DNA of 64,000 bases. Source: Salinimicrobium catena. Its GTDB lineage: Bacteria; Bacteroidota; Bacteroidia; Flavobacteriales; Flavobacteriaceae. The notes under the pieces are model-generated. The model worked only from the letters and a program-made list of their open reading frames with translations. It was not told the origin of the DNA and ran no database searches. The number at the start of each line of letters is the position of its first letter. Position 1 is the stretch's first letter. Location: positions 244,295 through 308,294 of the forward strand of contig NZ_FNGG01000003.1 of assembly GCF_900102915.1 (NCBI RefSeq). Direction: 5' to 3'. Positions 41,367 through 50,527 of the stretch are shown here, piece after piece. The position numbers were made by a program, and so were the translations under genes.

Positions 41367-43856
41367 ATGAAAACTCAAAACAAAAATATTGAAGACTATT
41401 TCACTTCCTCCAAACCTGGATCGGGTTTAGACCTTTCAAAGGAAGAGATAAAAAAGTCATTTTTAGAAAAGTTGTTTTACGGATTGGGACGAATCCCTAC
41501 AGTGGCTACAGATAACGATTACTATAGCGCGCTCGCGCTCGCGGTCCGCGATTGGGTATTTAGGCAATATGTACGTTCCCTTGAAGAATATGCCGAGCAG
41601 GATTCCCGCGGGGTCGCCTATCTTTCTGCGGAATATCTTCCCGGGCCGCACCTGGGGAATAATCTGCTTAATCTGAGCATTACAAAAACCACCCGTGAAG
41701 CCCTGGCCGATCTGGACCTTGATCTGGACAAGATCCTGGAGCAGGAAGTGGAACCGGGGCTTGGAAACGGGGGTCTGGGAAGGCTGGCTTCCTGTTACCT
41801 TGACTCAATGGCCACCCTGGGTGTGCCTTCTATTGGCTACGGCATACGCTACGAATTCGGGATCTTCAACCAGACCCTCAAAGACGGCTGGCAGGCCGAG
41901 GTGACCGATAAATGGTTGCATTACGGCAACCCGTGGGAAGTGGTACGGCCCGAGATCGCCTTTGAGGTGAAATTCGGAGGATATACCGAGCATAAGTATG
42001 ACTCGAATAATAAATTACAGGTTAACTGGATCCCCGATTCTGAAATTAGGGGAACAGCATACGACACGCCTATTCTGGGCTACAGGAGCAACGGGATCAT
42101 CATGCGCCTGTGGAGCGCCGAGGCTATAGAGTCTTTTGACTTTGCAGCCTATAATATGGGAGATTATTATCGGGCAGTGGAGAAGAAGATGCGTTCCGAG
42201 AATATTACCAAGGTTTTATATCCCAATGATGAAAATCTTTCAGGAAAAGAACTGAGGTTGAAACAGCAGTATTTTTTCGTGTCCTGTTCGCTGCAGGATA
42301 TCATTAGGTTGCACTTGCTGCAGGGGCGGGAACTGGAAAACTTCCATGAAAAGTTCAACATTCAGCTAAATGATACCCATCCTTCCATCGCAGTGGCCGA
42401 GCTGATGCGGATCCTGGTAGATATACATCAGATGGAATGGGATGAAGCCTGGCATGTCACCCGGCATACCTTCGCCTACACCAATCACACCCTGCTGCCC
42501 GAAGCTCTTGAAAAATGGTCTGTAAACCTGCTGGGAAGATTGCTGCCCCGACACCTCGAGATCATTTACGAGATCAACAGCCGTTTCCTGAACGAACTCC
42601 GCAAACAGAATTTCAGTACAGAACAGATCTCCAGGATGTCTTTGATCGATGACAGGGGAGAGCCAAGTATTCGAATGGCTCACTTGGCTACTGTGGGTAG
42701 TCACAAGGTGAATGGCGTATCGGCACTGCATTCCCGCTTGTTGAAAAGTATGGTCCTTCAGGATTTTGCCGAGCTCTGGCCTGAAAAATTCACCAATGTG
42801 ACCAATGGAGTTGCACATCGACGGTTCCTGGCGTTAAGCAATCCGGGACTGGCAGATCTCATCACCCGAAAGATAGGCAAAGAATGGCTTACAGATCTTT
42901 CGGCTTTGCGCAATCTTGAGAAATTTGCTGACGACAAAAGCTTTCAGGAAGAGTGGAGGAATATCAAATTTAAGAACAAGGAAAGATTAACAGCATTGAT
43001 CGAAGAGCGGACAGGGGTAAAACTAGATCCTTCAATGCTCTTTGACATCCATGTAAAACGTATCCACGAATACAAACGCCAGCACCTTAAAGTCCTGCAC
43101 ATTTTAAGTCTGTATCTGCGTCTCAAAAATGGAAAAGGAAAAGATATTTCGCCTACCTCTTTTATTTTTGGAGGTAAGGCCGCTCCCGGATATTTTATGG
43201 CCAAGAGGATCATTAAGCTCATCACTGCTGTTGCTGACCTGATCAATAATGATCCTGAAGTTAATAAGAAGTTGAAAGTGGTTTTCCTTCCTAATTTCAG
43301 CGTTAAACTGGCACAACAGGTATATCCCGCTGCCGATCTTTCTGAACAGATCTCCATGGCAGGGAAAGAGGCCTCGGGTACCGGAAATATGAAATTTTCG
43401 CTCAATGGAGCACTTACCATTGGAACCCTTGATGGCGCCAATGTGGAGATAAGAGAAGAGGTAGGGGAGAAGAATTTCTTTCTTTTCGGTCTTACTACCG
43501 AGGAGGTACAGGAAACAAAAAAAGCAGGTTATCATCCGTACAGGATCTATGAACAGAATAATGATTTGAGAGAGGTAATGGATTTTCTTATCTCAGGAAA
43601 ATTATCAAAAGGAGACAAGGAACTCTTCCGGCCCATATACGACAACCTGTTACAACAGGACCCATATCTGTTATTAAAGGATTACCAGTCCTACATAGAG
43701 GCTATGGATGAGGTCCATAAAACATGGAAGGACCAGAATGAATGGGCGAAAAGATCTATACTAAATGTGATCAATATGGGAAAATTTTCATCTGACAGGT
43801 CAATATCTGATTACTGTGAAGACATCTGGAAAGTGGAGACCGTAAAGGTGGTTTAA
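41367..43856 (+). CDS. glgP: Glycogen (alpha-glucan) phosphorylase (GT35)
   Basis: An 829-residue pyridoxal-phosphate enzyme of normal length. It releases glucose-1-phosphate from glycogen ends. Recognisable segments are PGLGNGGLGRLASCYLDSMA, HLQLNDTHPSIAVAEL-like NIQLNDTHPSIAVAELM, and the cofactor Lys in EASGTGNMKFSLNGALTIGT. Family-typical regions before it include FDIHVKRIHEYKRQHL. It lies downstream of glycogen synthase with the peroxidase gene (opposite strand) between. Stops of glgP and the HD gene are 2 bases apart (convergent). Confidence 0.96.
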   Translation: MKTQNKNIEDYFTSSKPGSGLDLSKEEIKKSFLEKLFYGLGRIPTVATDNDYYSALALAVRDWVFRQYVRSLEEYAEQDSRGVAYLSAEYLPGPHLGNNLLNLSITKTTREALADLDLDLDKILEQEVEPGLGNGGLGRLASCYLDSMATLGVPSIGYGIRYEFGIFNQTLKDGWQAEVTDKWLHYGNPWEVVRPEIAFEVKFGGYTEHKYDSNNKLQVNWIPDSEIRGTAYDTPILGYRSNGIIMRLWSAEAIESFDFAAYNMGDYYRAVEKKMRSENITKVLYPNDENLSGKELRLKQQYFFVSCSLQDIIRLHLLQGRELENFHEKFNIQLNDTHPSIAVAELMRILVDIHQMEWDEAWHVTRHTFAYTNHTLLPEALEKWSVNLLGRLLPRHLEIIYEINSRFLNELRKQNFSTEQISRMSLIDDRGEPSIRMAHLATVGSHKVNGVSALHSRLLKSMVLQDFAELWPEKFTNVTNGVAHRRFLALSNPGLADLITRKIGKEWLTDLSALRNLEKFADDKSFQEEWRNIKFKNKERLTALIEERTGVKLDPSMLFDIHVKRIHEYKRQHLKVLHILSLYLRLKNGKGKDISPTSFIFGGKAAPGYFMAKRIIKLITAVADLINNDPEVNKKLKVVFLPNFSVKLAQQVYPAADLSEQISMAGKEASGTGNMKFSLNGALTIGTLDGANVEIREEVGEKNFFLFGLTTEEVQETKKAGYHPYRIYEQNNDLREVMDFLISGKLSKGDKELFRPIYDNLLQQDPYLLLKDYQSYIEAMDEVHKTWKDQNEWAKRSILNVINMGKFSSDRSISDYCEDIWKVETVKVV

Positions 43857-43858
43857 AT

Positions 43859-44437
43859 CTATTGGTCGATCTCCTGTAGCAGGAGTCGCAGGTTTTCCTG
43901 TTTGATCGGCTCCCTGTAAGTCTTACAGAAGTTGGTGTGGTATTGATGGTTTGAAATGAATTCTACCTGTACCTTATTCCAGTCATCAAGGCTTAATCGC
44001 GGATCCAGGTGTAGACGCTCCTTGTAAAGGTCTTGCCCAAATTCTTCGAACTTGTCGGTCCCCAGGTATTCCAGGTCGGCATCTGCCAGGATCCTTTCGA
44101 GCCGGGTGTTCGGTTTTTGAGGAATGCGGGTGGCCATGATCATACCGCAGATCTTTTCTATATCCTTATTAGAGAGGTCATATTTCTGTAAGTCTTCAGC
44201 AGCGATCCTGCATCCTGTTCTTTCATGATCTTTTGGTCCTACCAGGAAACCGGCATCGTGGTACACCGCAGCGATCTTCAGCAGTAAAAGATCTTTTCCT
44301 GAAACACTTTCTTTTTCAGCCAGAAAGATCGCTTTTTCCAGAACATACCTGGTGTGATCGGGGCTGTGGTAATACAGCCAGGAGGGCAGACTCTTCTCGA
44401 GCCGTGACATCAATTTTTTATAAATCTTGTCGAACAT
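43859..44437 (-). CDS. HD domain phosphohydrolase-like protein
   Basis: A 192-residue protein with an HD-type metal site: His in LYYHSPDHTRYVLEKA, the HD pair in AAVYHDAGFLVGPKDHE, and a later Asp in RILADADLEYLGTD. HD proteins hydrolyse nucleotides or phosphodiesters; the substrate is not evident. The small size and single domain exclude RelA/SpoT-type enzymes. It follows the YitT gene by 5 bases on the same strand, forming an operon. Confidence 0.87.
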   Translation of the reverse strand: MFDKIYKKLMSRLEKSLPSWLYYHSPDHTRYVLEKAIFLAEKESVSGKDLLLLKIAAVYHDAGFLVGPKDHERTGCRIAAEDLQKYDLSNKDIEKICGMIMATRIPQKPNTRLERILADADLEYLGTDKFEEFGQDLYKERLHLDPRLSLDDWNKVQVEFISNHQYHTNFCKTYREPIKQENLRLLLQEIDQ

Positions 44438-44442
44438 GGTCT

Positions 44443-45354
44443 TTATAGGTTTTTTGAGGTGTGTTTTCCTATACCTCCTTTAACTTCTTTTATTCGCTGA
44501 ACGAAGAAAAAGGCATTGGGATCTATTTGAAGGGTAGCTTCTTTTATTCGGTGAATTTCCAGCCGGGTTACGATGGTCATTACGATATCACAATCATGCT
44601 TCACTTTGAATGAATTGGGAAGATAGCCTCTTTCGCCTTTATACACAGTTATTGCTTTTCCAAATTCATTTACAATTAAGGATTTTACTTCCTCACATTC
44701 ACCTGAAATGATGGTGAGCGCAGTGAATTCTTCAAAGCCATCCACCACATAATCTGTAGTGCGTGCAGCTGTGAAATATACTAAAAAAGAATACATCGCT
44801 GTTTCTATATCAAAAACAAAGGCTGCGCTCAAAAAGATAAGGGCATTGAATGCAATGATGATCTCTGCCGTTGAAAAAGCCGATTTTCGGGTGGTGTATA
44901 AGGCCATGATCTCAATTCCGTCGAGCACACCTCCCGCCTTGATCACCAGGCCAATTCCGAGGCCGATCAGGAATCCTCCAAAAACGGCAATGAGCACCTT
45001 GTCTTCAGTGACCGCAGGGATCTCTATGAAATGCATGAGGACGGTGAGCATTAGAATGGATAGGAGGGCCCTGAAGGCAAAAGTTTTTCCGATCCTTCGG
45101 TAGCCCAGGTAAAGAAAAGGCAGGTTAAAGACCACCAGCAGGTAGGTGAAAGGTACTTGCAGGATCTCTTCCACCAGGATGGAAATACCCGTTACTCCGC
45201 CATCAAGAAAGTGATTGGGCAGCATAAAACCCTCCAAAGCGATCATTGCTGAAAATACTCCCAGGATAGAATACAAGATCGATTGTATAGAAATAAGTGA
45301 GCCCCAGTCAATGCTTTTATGCCCGTTCTCCTGAAGTCGGTTTTTGGATTCCAA
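44443..45354 (-). CDS. YitT family membrane protein (DUF2179)
   Basis: A 303-residue protein with an N-terminal membrane part of five or six helices (about 20-210) including GFMLPNHFLDGGVTGISILV and GFLIGLGIGLVIKAGGVLDG, and a cytoplasmic DUF2179 domain (about 220-300: TIISGECEEVKSLIVNEFG, VYKGERGYLPN). No ATG is usable; the frame opens five codons before a TTG at 45354, the likely start. The function of YitT proteins is not settled. Operon with the HD gene. Confidence 0.88.
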   Translation of the reverse strand: MESKNRLQENGHKSIDWGSLISIQSILYSILGVFSAMIALEGFMLPNHFLDGGVTGISILVEEILQVPFTYLLVVFNLPFLYLGYRRIGKTFAFRALLSILMLTVLMHFIEIPAVTEDKVLIAVFGGFLIGLGIGLVIKAGGVLDGIEIMALYTTRKSAFSTAEIIIAFNALIFLSAAFVFDIETAMYSFLVYFTAARTTDYVVDGFEEFTALTIISGECEEVKSLIVNEFGKAITVYKGERGYLPNSFKVKHDCDIVMTIVTRLEIHRIKEATLQIDPNAFFFVQRIKEVKGGIGKHTSKNL

Positions 45355-45609
45355 ACTGAATTGATTTAGTTAAGAGTATCTTCTTTTAAAGTTTGATGGT
45401 TAAAAGAAATTGCTCTCTGGGGGAAGAACAAATGGATTCGGCTAAAGAGGGAGCTTCTTATAAATATAAGTTTTTTATTTAATTATCATAAGGAAGGCAG
45501 AAATTTAATGCAGTTGACAGCAGATATTTACCCTTTACCGAAAATTATTTAAAATCGATACAATCTTTATTATCTTAATTATCAGTTAATTAACCAAACT
45601 TTTTCAATT

Positions 45610-46020
45610 ATGGGACAAGATACTGATATCACTATGCAGGTCGATACCAAGAACATCAATAAGCACAATGTAGACAGCCATGTAACATTGACAGACAACC
45701 GCAGTAATAAACAACCTTCTAAGGATCCGAAAAATTTTACTTCTCAAATCAGTAAGGGTAAAAAAGTAACATGGTCTGGAAATGCCAGAGATGAATCTGA
45801 TGATACGATCCAAATAACCAATATTACCAAAAAGGAAACCCACGAACCCGAGTTATTGCAGTCACGTGGAAAAGGACCGGATTCTAATGGTAAATACAAG
45901 GCTAATGTTAAGGATGAATTTATTAAGGGAGTGGAGGGATATTATATCGAATTCACCATAAATCACAATAAACATTCTGTGTACAGGGTTGATCCTAAAC
46001 TTGCAATGGAAGAAAACTAA
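45610..46020 (+). CDS. Conserved-looking hydrophilic protein of unknown function
   Basis: A 136-residue soluble protein rich in Lys, Asp, Asn and Thr, without a signal peptide or membrane segment. The N-terminal half looks disordered (NNRSNKQPSKDPKNFT-like composition). The C-terminal half has a beta-rich pattern: KGVEGYYIEFTINHNKHSVY. I recognise no family. The adenylate cyclase gene starts 7 bases after its stop, so the two are almost certainly cotranscribed, and it may bind or modulate the cyclase. Confidence 0.7.
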   Translation: MGQDTDITMQVDTKNINKHNVDSHVTLTDNRSNKQPSKDPKNFTSQISKGKKVTWSGNARDESDDTIQITNITKKETHEPELLQSRGKGPDSNGKYKANVKDEFIKGVEGYYIEFTINHNKHSVYRVDPKLAMEEN

Positions 46021-46027
46021 TTTTTCG

Positions 46028-47872
46028 ATGTATACTTTACGAATCATCGTAATACTACTTTTCCTATTACCGGGCTTCCCGGGTATAGGTCAGGAGCGCT
46101 ATGATCTTGATAGTCTAAAACAAATATTTTACTCCACTCCTTCCCGCCAAAATGATCTGGAACTATTAAGAGCTATAAGTTATGGTTCGATGGCACCGGA
46201 TAGCATTGTTAAATTTTCTGATCTGCTTATAAAAGCCTCACTGGAAAGTTCCAACAGGTACTTCTTAATGAAAGGAAATCACAAAAGGGGAGTAGCCTGG
46301 CAAAGGAAGGGAGAATATGATAAGGCTTTGGAAGACCTTTTCAAAGCCGCGGAATTGGCTGACGCTATAGATAGTATTTCCAGCCTTGGAAATACCTATA
46401 TAGAAATTGCTAATGTTTACTCAGAGAGTGACAATTCTACTTTGGCCTTTTCTTATTATAACAGAGGGATCGAAGCTTTGAGAAGAGGAGGTGATTCTCT
46501 GGCTGTTGGCCTAACTCTTTATAATTTTGGAGATGACCTGTATGAAAGCGGAAAGTTAGATTCCGCTTTACTTGTGACCCGTCAGGCAAGAACGATCTTT
46601 AAAAAATACAAAAGGTCTGATTACGAAGCTTACAGTTTAGGGAATTTGGGCCGTATTTATGCTCGGCAGGGGCAAATGGACCGGGCAGAAGGTCTTTTAA
46701 ACAGGGCTATTGATACTCTTGAACAATATGAAGATTACATAGCTATCACAGATTTTGCCGGTACCCTTGCAGAAGTCGCCCTGGAAAGAGGCGATACGTT
46801 GGCAGCTATAAGATTCGCAGAAAGAAGCCTGGAGGCCGCTGAAAATTTTCAACTTAAGGAAGACCTTAAGAATGCCCATTTTCAGCTTTCCCAGCTGTAT
46901 GAATCTGTTGGGGATAGCGAGGAAGCCCTTAAGCATTACAAACAATTCGTCAGGTTCAAGGATAACCTGGAGAATGTGGAAGCCTATCGTAATATGGCCA
47001 ACCTGCGAACAGACTATGAACTGGCGAAGAAGCAGAATGAAGTTGACCTGCTCAATGAGCAGAGAAAGAATCAGCAGATCATCGTTGTGGCTTCTATCAT
47101 TGCCCTGGGATTGATCCTTCTGTTAGCCCTTGGTCTTTACCGGAGGAACAAATTCATTGGAAGGACAAAAAAGATCATTGAAAAGGAAAAAAATCGGTCT
47201 GAGCTGCTGTTGCTGAACATACTTCCGCAGGAGACCGCATTGGAATTAAAGGAGAAAGGAAGGGTAGCGGCAAAAAGGTTCGAATCGGCAACTATTTTGT
47301 TTACCGACTTTAAAAATTTCACTCATTATGCCGAAAATCTTTCCCCGGAAGAACTGGTAAAGAGTGTGGATTTCTATTTTTCTGAATTTGACAGGATCGT
47401 GGAAAAATTCGGGCTCGAAAAGATCAAAACAGTGGGAGATGCCTACATGTGCGCTTCGGGGGTCCCATTTCCATCTGAAGATCATGCAGAACGGGTAGTG
47501 GCTGCAGCCTGTGAAATGCTGGATTTTGTGAATGATGCAAAAAATCTTACTTCAGAAGTGGAAACCCGCTTTGACATCAGGATCGGGATCAACACGGGGC
47601 CGGTAGTGGCGGGGGTAGTGGGCAGTAAAAAGTTCGCCTATGACATTTGGGGAGATGCTGTGAATATCGCTTCACGAATGGAAACCACTTCAGAGAACGG
47701 GAAGATCAATATTTCAGAGAACACTTACCAACTCATAAAGGAAAAATTCCAGTGCAGCTTCCGCGGAGAAATTCCGGTCAAGCATAAAGGCATGATGAAA
47801 ATGTATTTTGTGGATTGTATGAAAGATCCTGCTTCCTGGCCTCAGAATGAGATGCAGCTTTCAGGAAAATGA
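46028..47872 (+). CDS. TPR-containing membrane adenylate cyclase (class III)
   Basis: A 614-residue protein starting at the ATG at 46028. A signal/anchor (RIIVILLFLLPGFPGIGQ) precedes about six TPR repeats (about 40-340), one membrane helix (about 355-378), a short coiled linker and a class III cyclase domain (about 405-595). Metal-binding Asp residues are in TILFTDFKNFT and TVGDAYM. The substrate-selecting pair is Lys in EKIKTVGDAY and Asp in FAYDIWGDAVN, the form for ATP rather than GTP, so cAMP is the predicted product. The TPRs lie outside the inner membrane and may sense an envelope partner. This could supply cAMP to Crp-type regulators. Confidence 0.92.
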   Translation: MYTLRIIVILLFLLPGFPGIGQERYDLDSLKQIFYSTPSRQNDLELLRAISYGSMAPDSIVKFSDLLIKASLESSNRYFLMKGNHKRGVAWQRKGEYDKALEDLFKAAELADAIDSISSLGNTYIEIANVYSESDNSTLAFSYYNRGIEALRRGGDSLAVGLTLYNFGDDLYESGKLDSALLVTRQARTIFKKYKRSDYEAYSLGNLGRIYARQGQMDRAEGLLNRAIDTLEQYEDYIAITDFAGTLAEVALERGDTLAAIRFAERSLEAAENFQLKEDLKNAHFQLSQLYESVGDSEEALKHYKQFVRFKDNLENVEAYRNMANLRTDYELAKKQNEVDLLNEQRKNQQIIVVASIIALGLILLLALGLYRRNKFIGRTKKIIEKEKNRSELLLLNILPQETALELKEKGRVAAKRFESATILFTDFKNFTHYAENLSPEELVKSVDFYFSEFDRIVEKFGLEKIKTVGDAYMCASGVPFPSEDHAERVVAAACEMLDFVNDAKNLTSEVETRFDIRIGINTGPVVAGVVGSKKFAYDIWGDAVNIASRMETTSENGKINISENTYQLIKEKFQCSFRGEIPVKHKGMMKMYFVDCMKDPASWPQNEMQLSGK

Positions 47873-47942
47873 TACAGGGCTACATGTTTTTTCAATAAGT
47901 AGGTAAAGCTGCTGTCTATCTAAAAATGAGGGATATTTGCAT

Positions 47943-48401
47943 TTATTTAGTTGGAGACGACTGATACCTACGTGCCAGCTGGGTTTTTGATGATTTGACG
48001 TAAGATTGCCACTCCTTATTGATCTCTTCGGCTTTCTCAGGGCTTCCGGCAAGTTCATGGAAGGCTTTTCCCCACTTAACATCTTCTGGACTTATTTCCC
48101 AATTCAGAGCTTCCGGTCCATCTTTTAAGTGCCAGGTTATCATCATATCCCATTCCCCGGTTACAAGATCCAGCATCATGGCAGGTCCCGGAATACCTGC
48201 ATTTTCTCCTGCAGCCGCAAAATAATCCTTTATAATCTTCTTTGCCGATTGGGTTTTTCCGGTATCGAACTTCAGATATGTGATTACATAATATTCGGGA
48301 TTATCATATTTCTTGGGCTTCATCTCCTCTTCCTGAGCAGAAATGGAATGAAAACAAAAAAGAAAGGCCAGGACGGTGAATGATAGTTTGAATAATTTCA
48401 T
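47943..48401 (-). CDS. Small secreted protein of unknown function
   Basis: A 152-residue exported protein: signal peptide KLFKLSFTVLAFLFCFHSISAQ, then a single domain. It contains YYVITYLKFDTGKTQSAKKII and GEWDMMITWHLKDGPEAL, a pattern that resembles dimeric alpha-beta-barrel or NIPSNAP-like stress proteins, though I cannot assign it. Single gene, convergent with the adenylate cyclase. Confidence 0.75.
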   Translation of the reverse strand: MKLFKLSFTVLAFLFCFHSISAQEEEMKPKKYDNPEYYVITYLKFDTGKTQSAKKIIKDYFAAAGENAGIPGPAMMLDLVTGEWDMMITWHLKDGPEALNWEISPEDVKWGKAFHELAGSPEKAEEINKEWQSYVKSSKTQLARRYQSSPTK

Positions 48402-48696
48402 GACTTCTGGTTTTTAGATAGTTAAAAAATGATATTAATTACTTTTAATTTACTGATTTTTAAGAATATGGGTTCTTATAGGGAGCGGATTTTCGTTGAA
48501 AGCGGCCTATTCATCGATCTAAGACCGGAACCAAGTTGTAGGTCATTTTGGATGATCAGAGGTTCAGCAGGATCAAAAAAAAATTTTATATTAGAGTGGT
48601 AATAGGTTGTAAATCTGTTTTTTACCTCACCCCGGTTCTACCCCCTGCGATTTTAACCTTTTGATAAAAAGAATAACCAACCTAAATATACACGTT

Positions 48697-50175
48697 ATGA
48701 AAGCAAGGAAAAATCACATTTCCAGGAAACTATTTTTACAGCAGCTCAGTATCGGAATTGGTGCTTTGGGAACCGGAATTTTCTTTCCAGGGAGTCTCAG
48801 CGCGGCAGAGTTTCTTTCGGGTAAGACTAATAACCCCAGGAAAGTTCTGGTGATCGGTGCAGGACTTGCCGGGCTTGGAGCTGCCTGGGAGTTAAAGAAA
48901 GCCGGGCATGACGTTACCGTGCTGGAGGCTAGAAACCGTTCCGGCGGCAGGGTTTCTACTCTTAGAAAACCTTTTTCAGAGGGATTATATGCCGAGGAGG
49001 GAGCAGCCGCCTATGGAGCTACCTACACTGTCGCGAAAAACCTGATCGAGGAGTTTGGACTGGAAACAATGCCTTATCCCATGCCGGAAAAGACGGTTTA
49101 TCATCTTAATGGAAAACGCATCACCTATAGTCCTGGGGAACAGGTAGTCTGGCCTTATGAGCTCAATGAGAAAGAGCAGGGAATGGATCCAATGGCTCTG
49201 GTCAAGATGTATATAATAGACACATTGCCCCAAGAAGTTGGAGAACCCGATTTGTGGAAGAAAGAACCAGTGGTTAATCTGGATCACCAATCTCTGGAAG
49301 AATATTTAATAAAACAAGGGGCCAGTGAGGGCGCCATCAAGCTCATTCGAAACACCCAGTGGTTTGCCGCAGTGCCCGGAGAAACTTCGGCCTTGTCTAC
49401 AGGAGTTTCAGACTTCGGGCTTTTCATGATGGGCGGTGTTCCCTTTATCCTGAAAGGTGGAAACGATAAGTTGCCCCAGATTATGGCTGATAAAATGAAA
49501 GATAATATAGAATATGGAGTGGAAGTGGCTCAGGTCAAAGATAACGGAAGAGGGGTAGTTGTGAGAGATAAAAATGGTAAGGAATACACAGCCGATGAGG
49601 CGATCGTGGCCGTTCCTTTAAAGGTAACCCAGAAAATTGCTTTTGAGCCGCAGCTTTCTGCAGCAAAAAGGTCGGCACTTGAAAATATGCCGGTAATGCA
49701 CCTAACGCGAACTTTCTTAAAAGTGGATAATCCTTACTGGCTTGAGGAAGGCCTATCTGGCGCTGCTCATACAGATCTTGCAGTAGGGCAGGTTAATCCT
49801 TATTTCCATTCTCAGGATCCACAGAATAATCCGGCTGTACTTGAAGGATATGTGGCCGGACCGAAAGCAGAAAGCCTTGCCCGTCTGCCAGAAGAGGAGG
49901 TGATCAAGGAGATTAAGACTCAGATGGAAAAAGTATATCCTGGAATTGAAGACCATTTTCAGAAAGGTCATGTGAAGGCGTGGAGTACTGATCCATATGC
50001 TTTAGGCGGCCCCAGCTGGCCAGCTCCCGGAGATGTTACTGCATACCTGGAAGACCTGCAGTCTTCCCATGGCCGTATACATTTTGCCGGGGAACACACC
50101 AGCGTGCTTAGAAGTACCATGGAGGGTGCCCTTAGATCTGGGATGCGTGCTGCACAAAAAATAGCTGTCACCTAA
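48697..50175 (+). CDS. Exported flavin amine oxidase (NAD(P)-binding Rossmann, FAD)
   Basis: A 492-residue FAD enzyme. Start ATG at 48697 (an in-frame TTG at 48661 is upstream). The FAD-binding motif is VLVIGAGLAGLGAAWELKK and VTVLEARNRSGGRVSTLR; the C-terminal FAD motif is HFAGEHTSVLRSTMEGAL. The N-terminus SRKLFLQQLSIGIGALGTG looks like a twin-arginine signal with Arg-Lys instead of Arg-Arg, so the enzyme is probably folded with FAD and then exported. Monoamine-oxidase-type proteins oxidise amines or amino acids; the substrate is unknown. No dedicated partner gene is adjacent. Confidence 0.9.
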   Translation: MKARKNHISRKLFLQQLSIGIGALGTGIFFPGSLSAAEFLSGKTNNPRKVLVIGAGLAGLGAAWELKKAGHDVTVLEARNRSGGRVSTLRKPFSEGLYAEEGAAAYGATYTVAKNLIEEFGLETMPYPMPEKTVYHLNGKRITYSPGEQVVWPYELNEKEQGMDPMALVKMYIIDTLPQEVGEPDLWKKEPVVNLDHQSLEEYLIKQGASEGAIKLIRNTQWFAAVPGETSALSTGVSDFGLFMMGGVPFILKGGNDKLPQIMADKMKDNIEYGVEVAQVKDNGRGVVVRDKNGKEYTADEAIVAVPLKVTQKIAFEPQLSAAKRSALENMPVMHLTRTFLKVDNPYWLEEGLSGAAHTDLAVGQVNPYFHSQDPQNNPAVLEGYVAGPKAESLARLPEEEVIKEIKTQMEKVYPGIEDHFQKGHVKAWSTDPYALGGPSWPAPGDVTAYLEDLQSSHGRIHFAGEHTSVLRSTMEGALRSGMRAAQKIAVT

Positions 50176-50248
50176 AGTATTATTAACATATTCTTATGAT
50201 TGGTTCGATATTGGAAGGATTAACCGGTACAGGTTAAAATCGTTCGTT

Positions 50249-50407
50249 ATGAAACCAATCAATAATGAAAATGAGAATGAGCTTTTAGAGCATTTCGAGA
50301 AGGATTATCAGATCAACTGGAATTGGCTGTACCTAAGGAGCCACCTGGTATTTGCCATCCTGGTATTTGTAGGGATGTTGGTTTTTGTGTGGTGGATCAC
50401 CACCTGA
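50249..50407 (+). CDS. Small single-helix membrane protein with INWNWL motif
   Basis: A 52-residue protein. An acidic N-terminal part (ENENELLEHFEKDY) is followed by INWNWLYLRSH and one membrane helix (about residues 32-50: LVFAILVFVGMLVFVWW). It shares the layout and motif with the gene at 59677-59832 (INWDWLFF then a helix). It has a proper ATG, 73 bp after the amine oxidase stop. Function unknown; possibly a small subunit of a membrane complex. Confidence 0.65.
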   Translation: MKPINNENENELLEHFEKDYQINWNWLYLRSHLVFAILVFVGMLVFVWWITT

Positions 50408-50527
50408 TATCTGGTTCGTGAAACATTTCTCCAACTGCAAAAAAGGATCTTTGGCATCAAAATGCGTGAGAATTTTTTCCCCAGATTTGTGGAAAATGCT
50501 GGGGAGAAATTTCGCTGTTTCTTTGAA

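Noticed and set aside
42366-42818. A 150-codon minus-strand frame
   Set aside because: It is antisense to the well-conserved glycogen phosphorylase gene.
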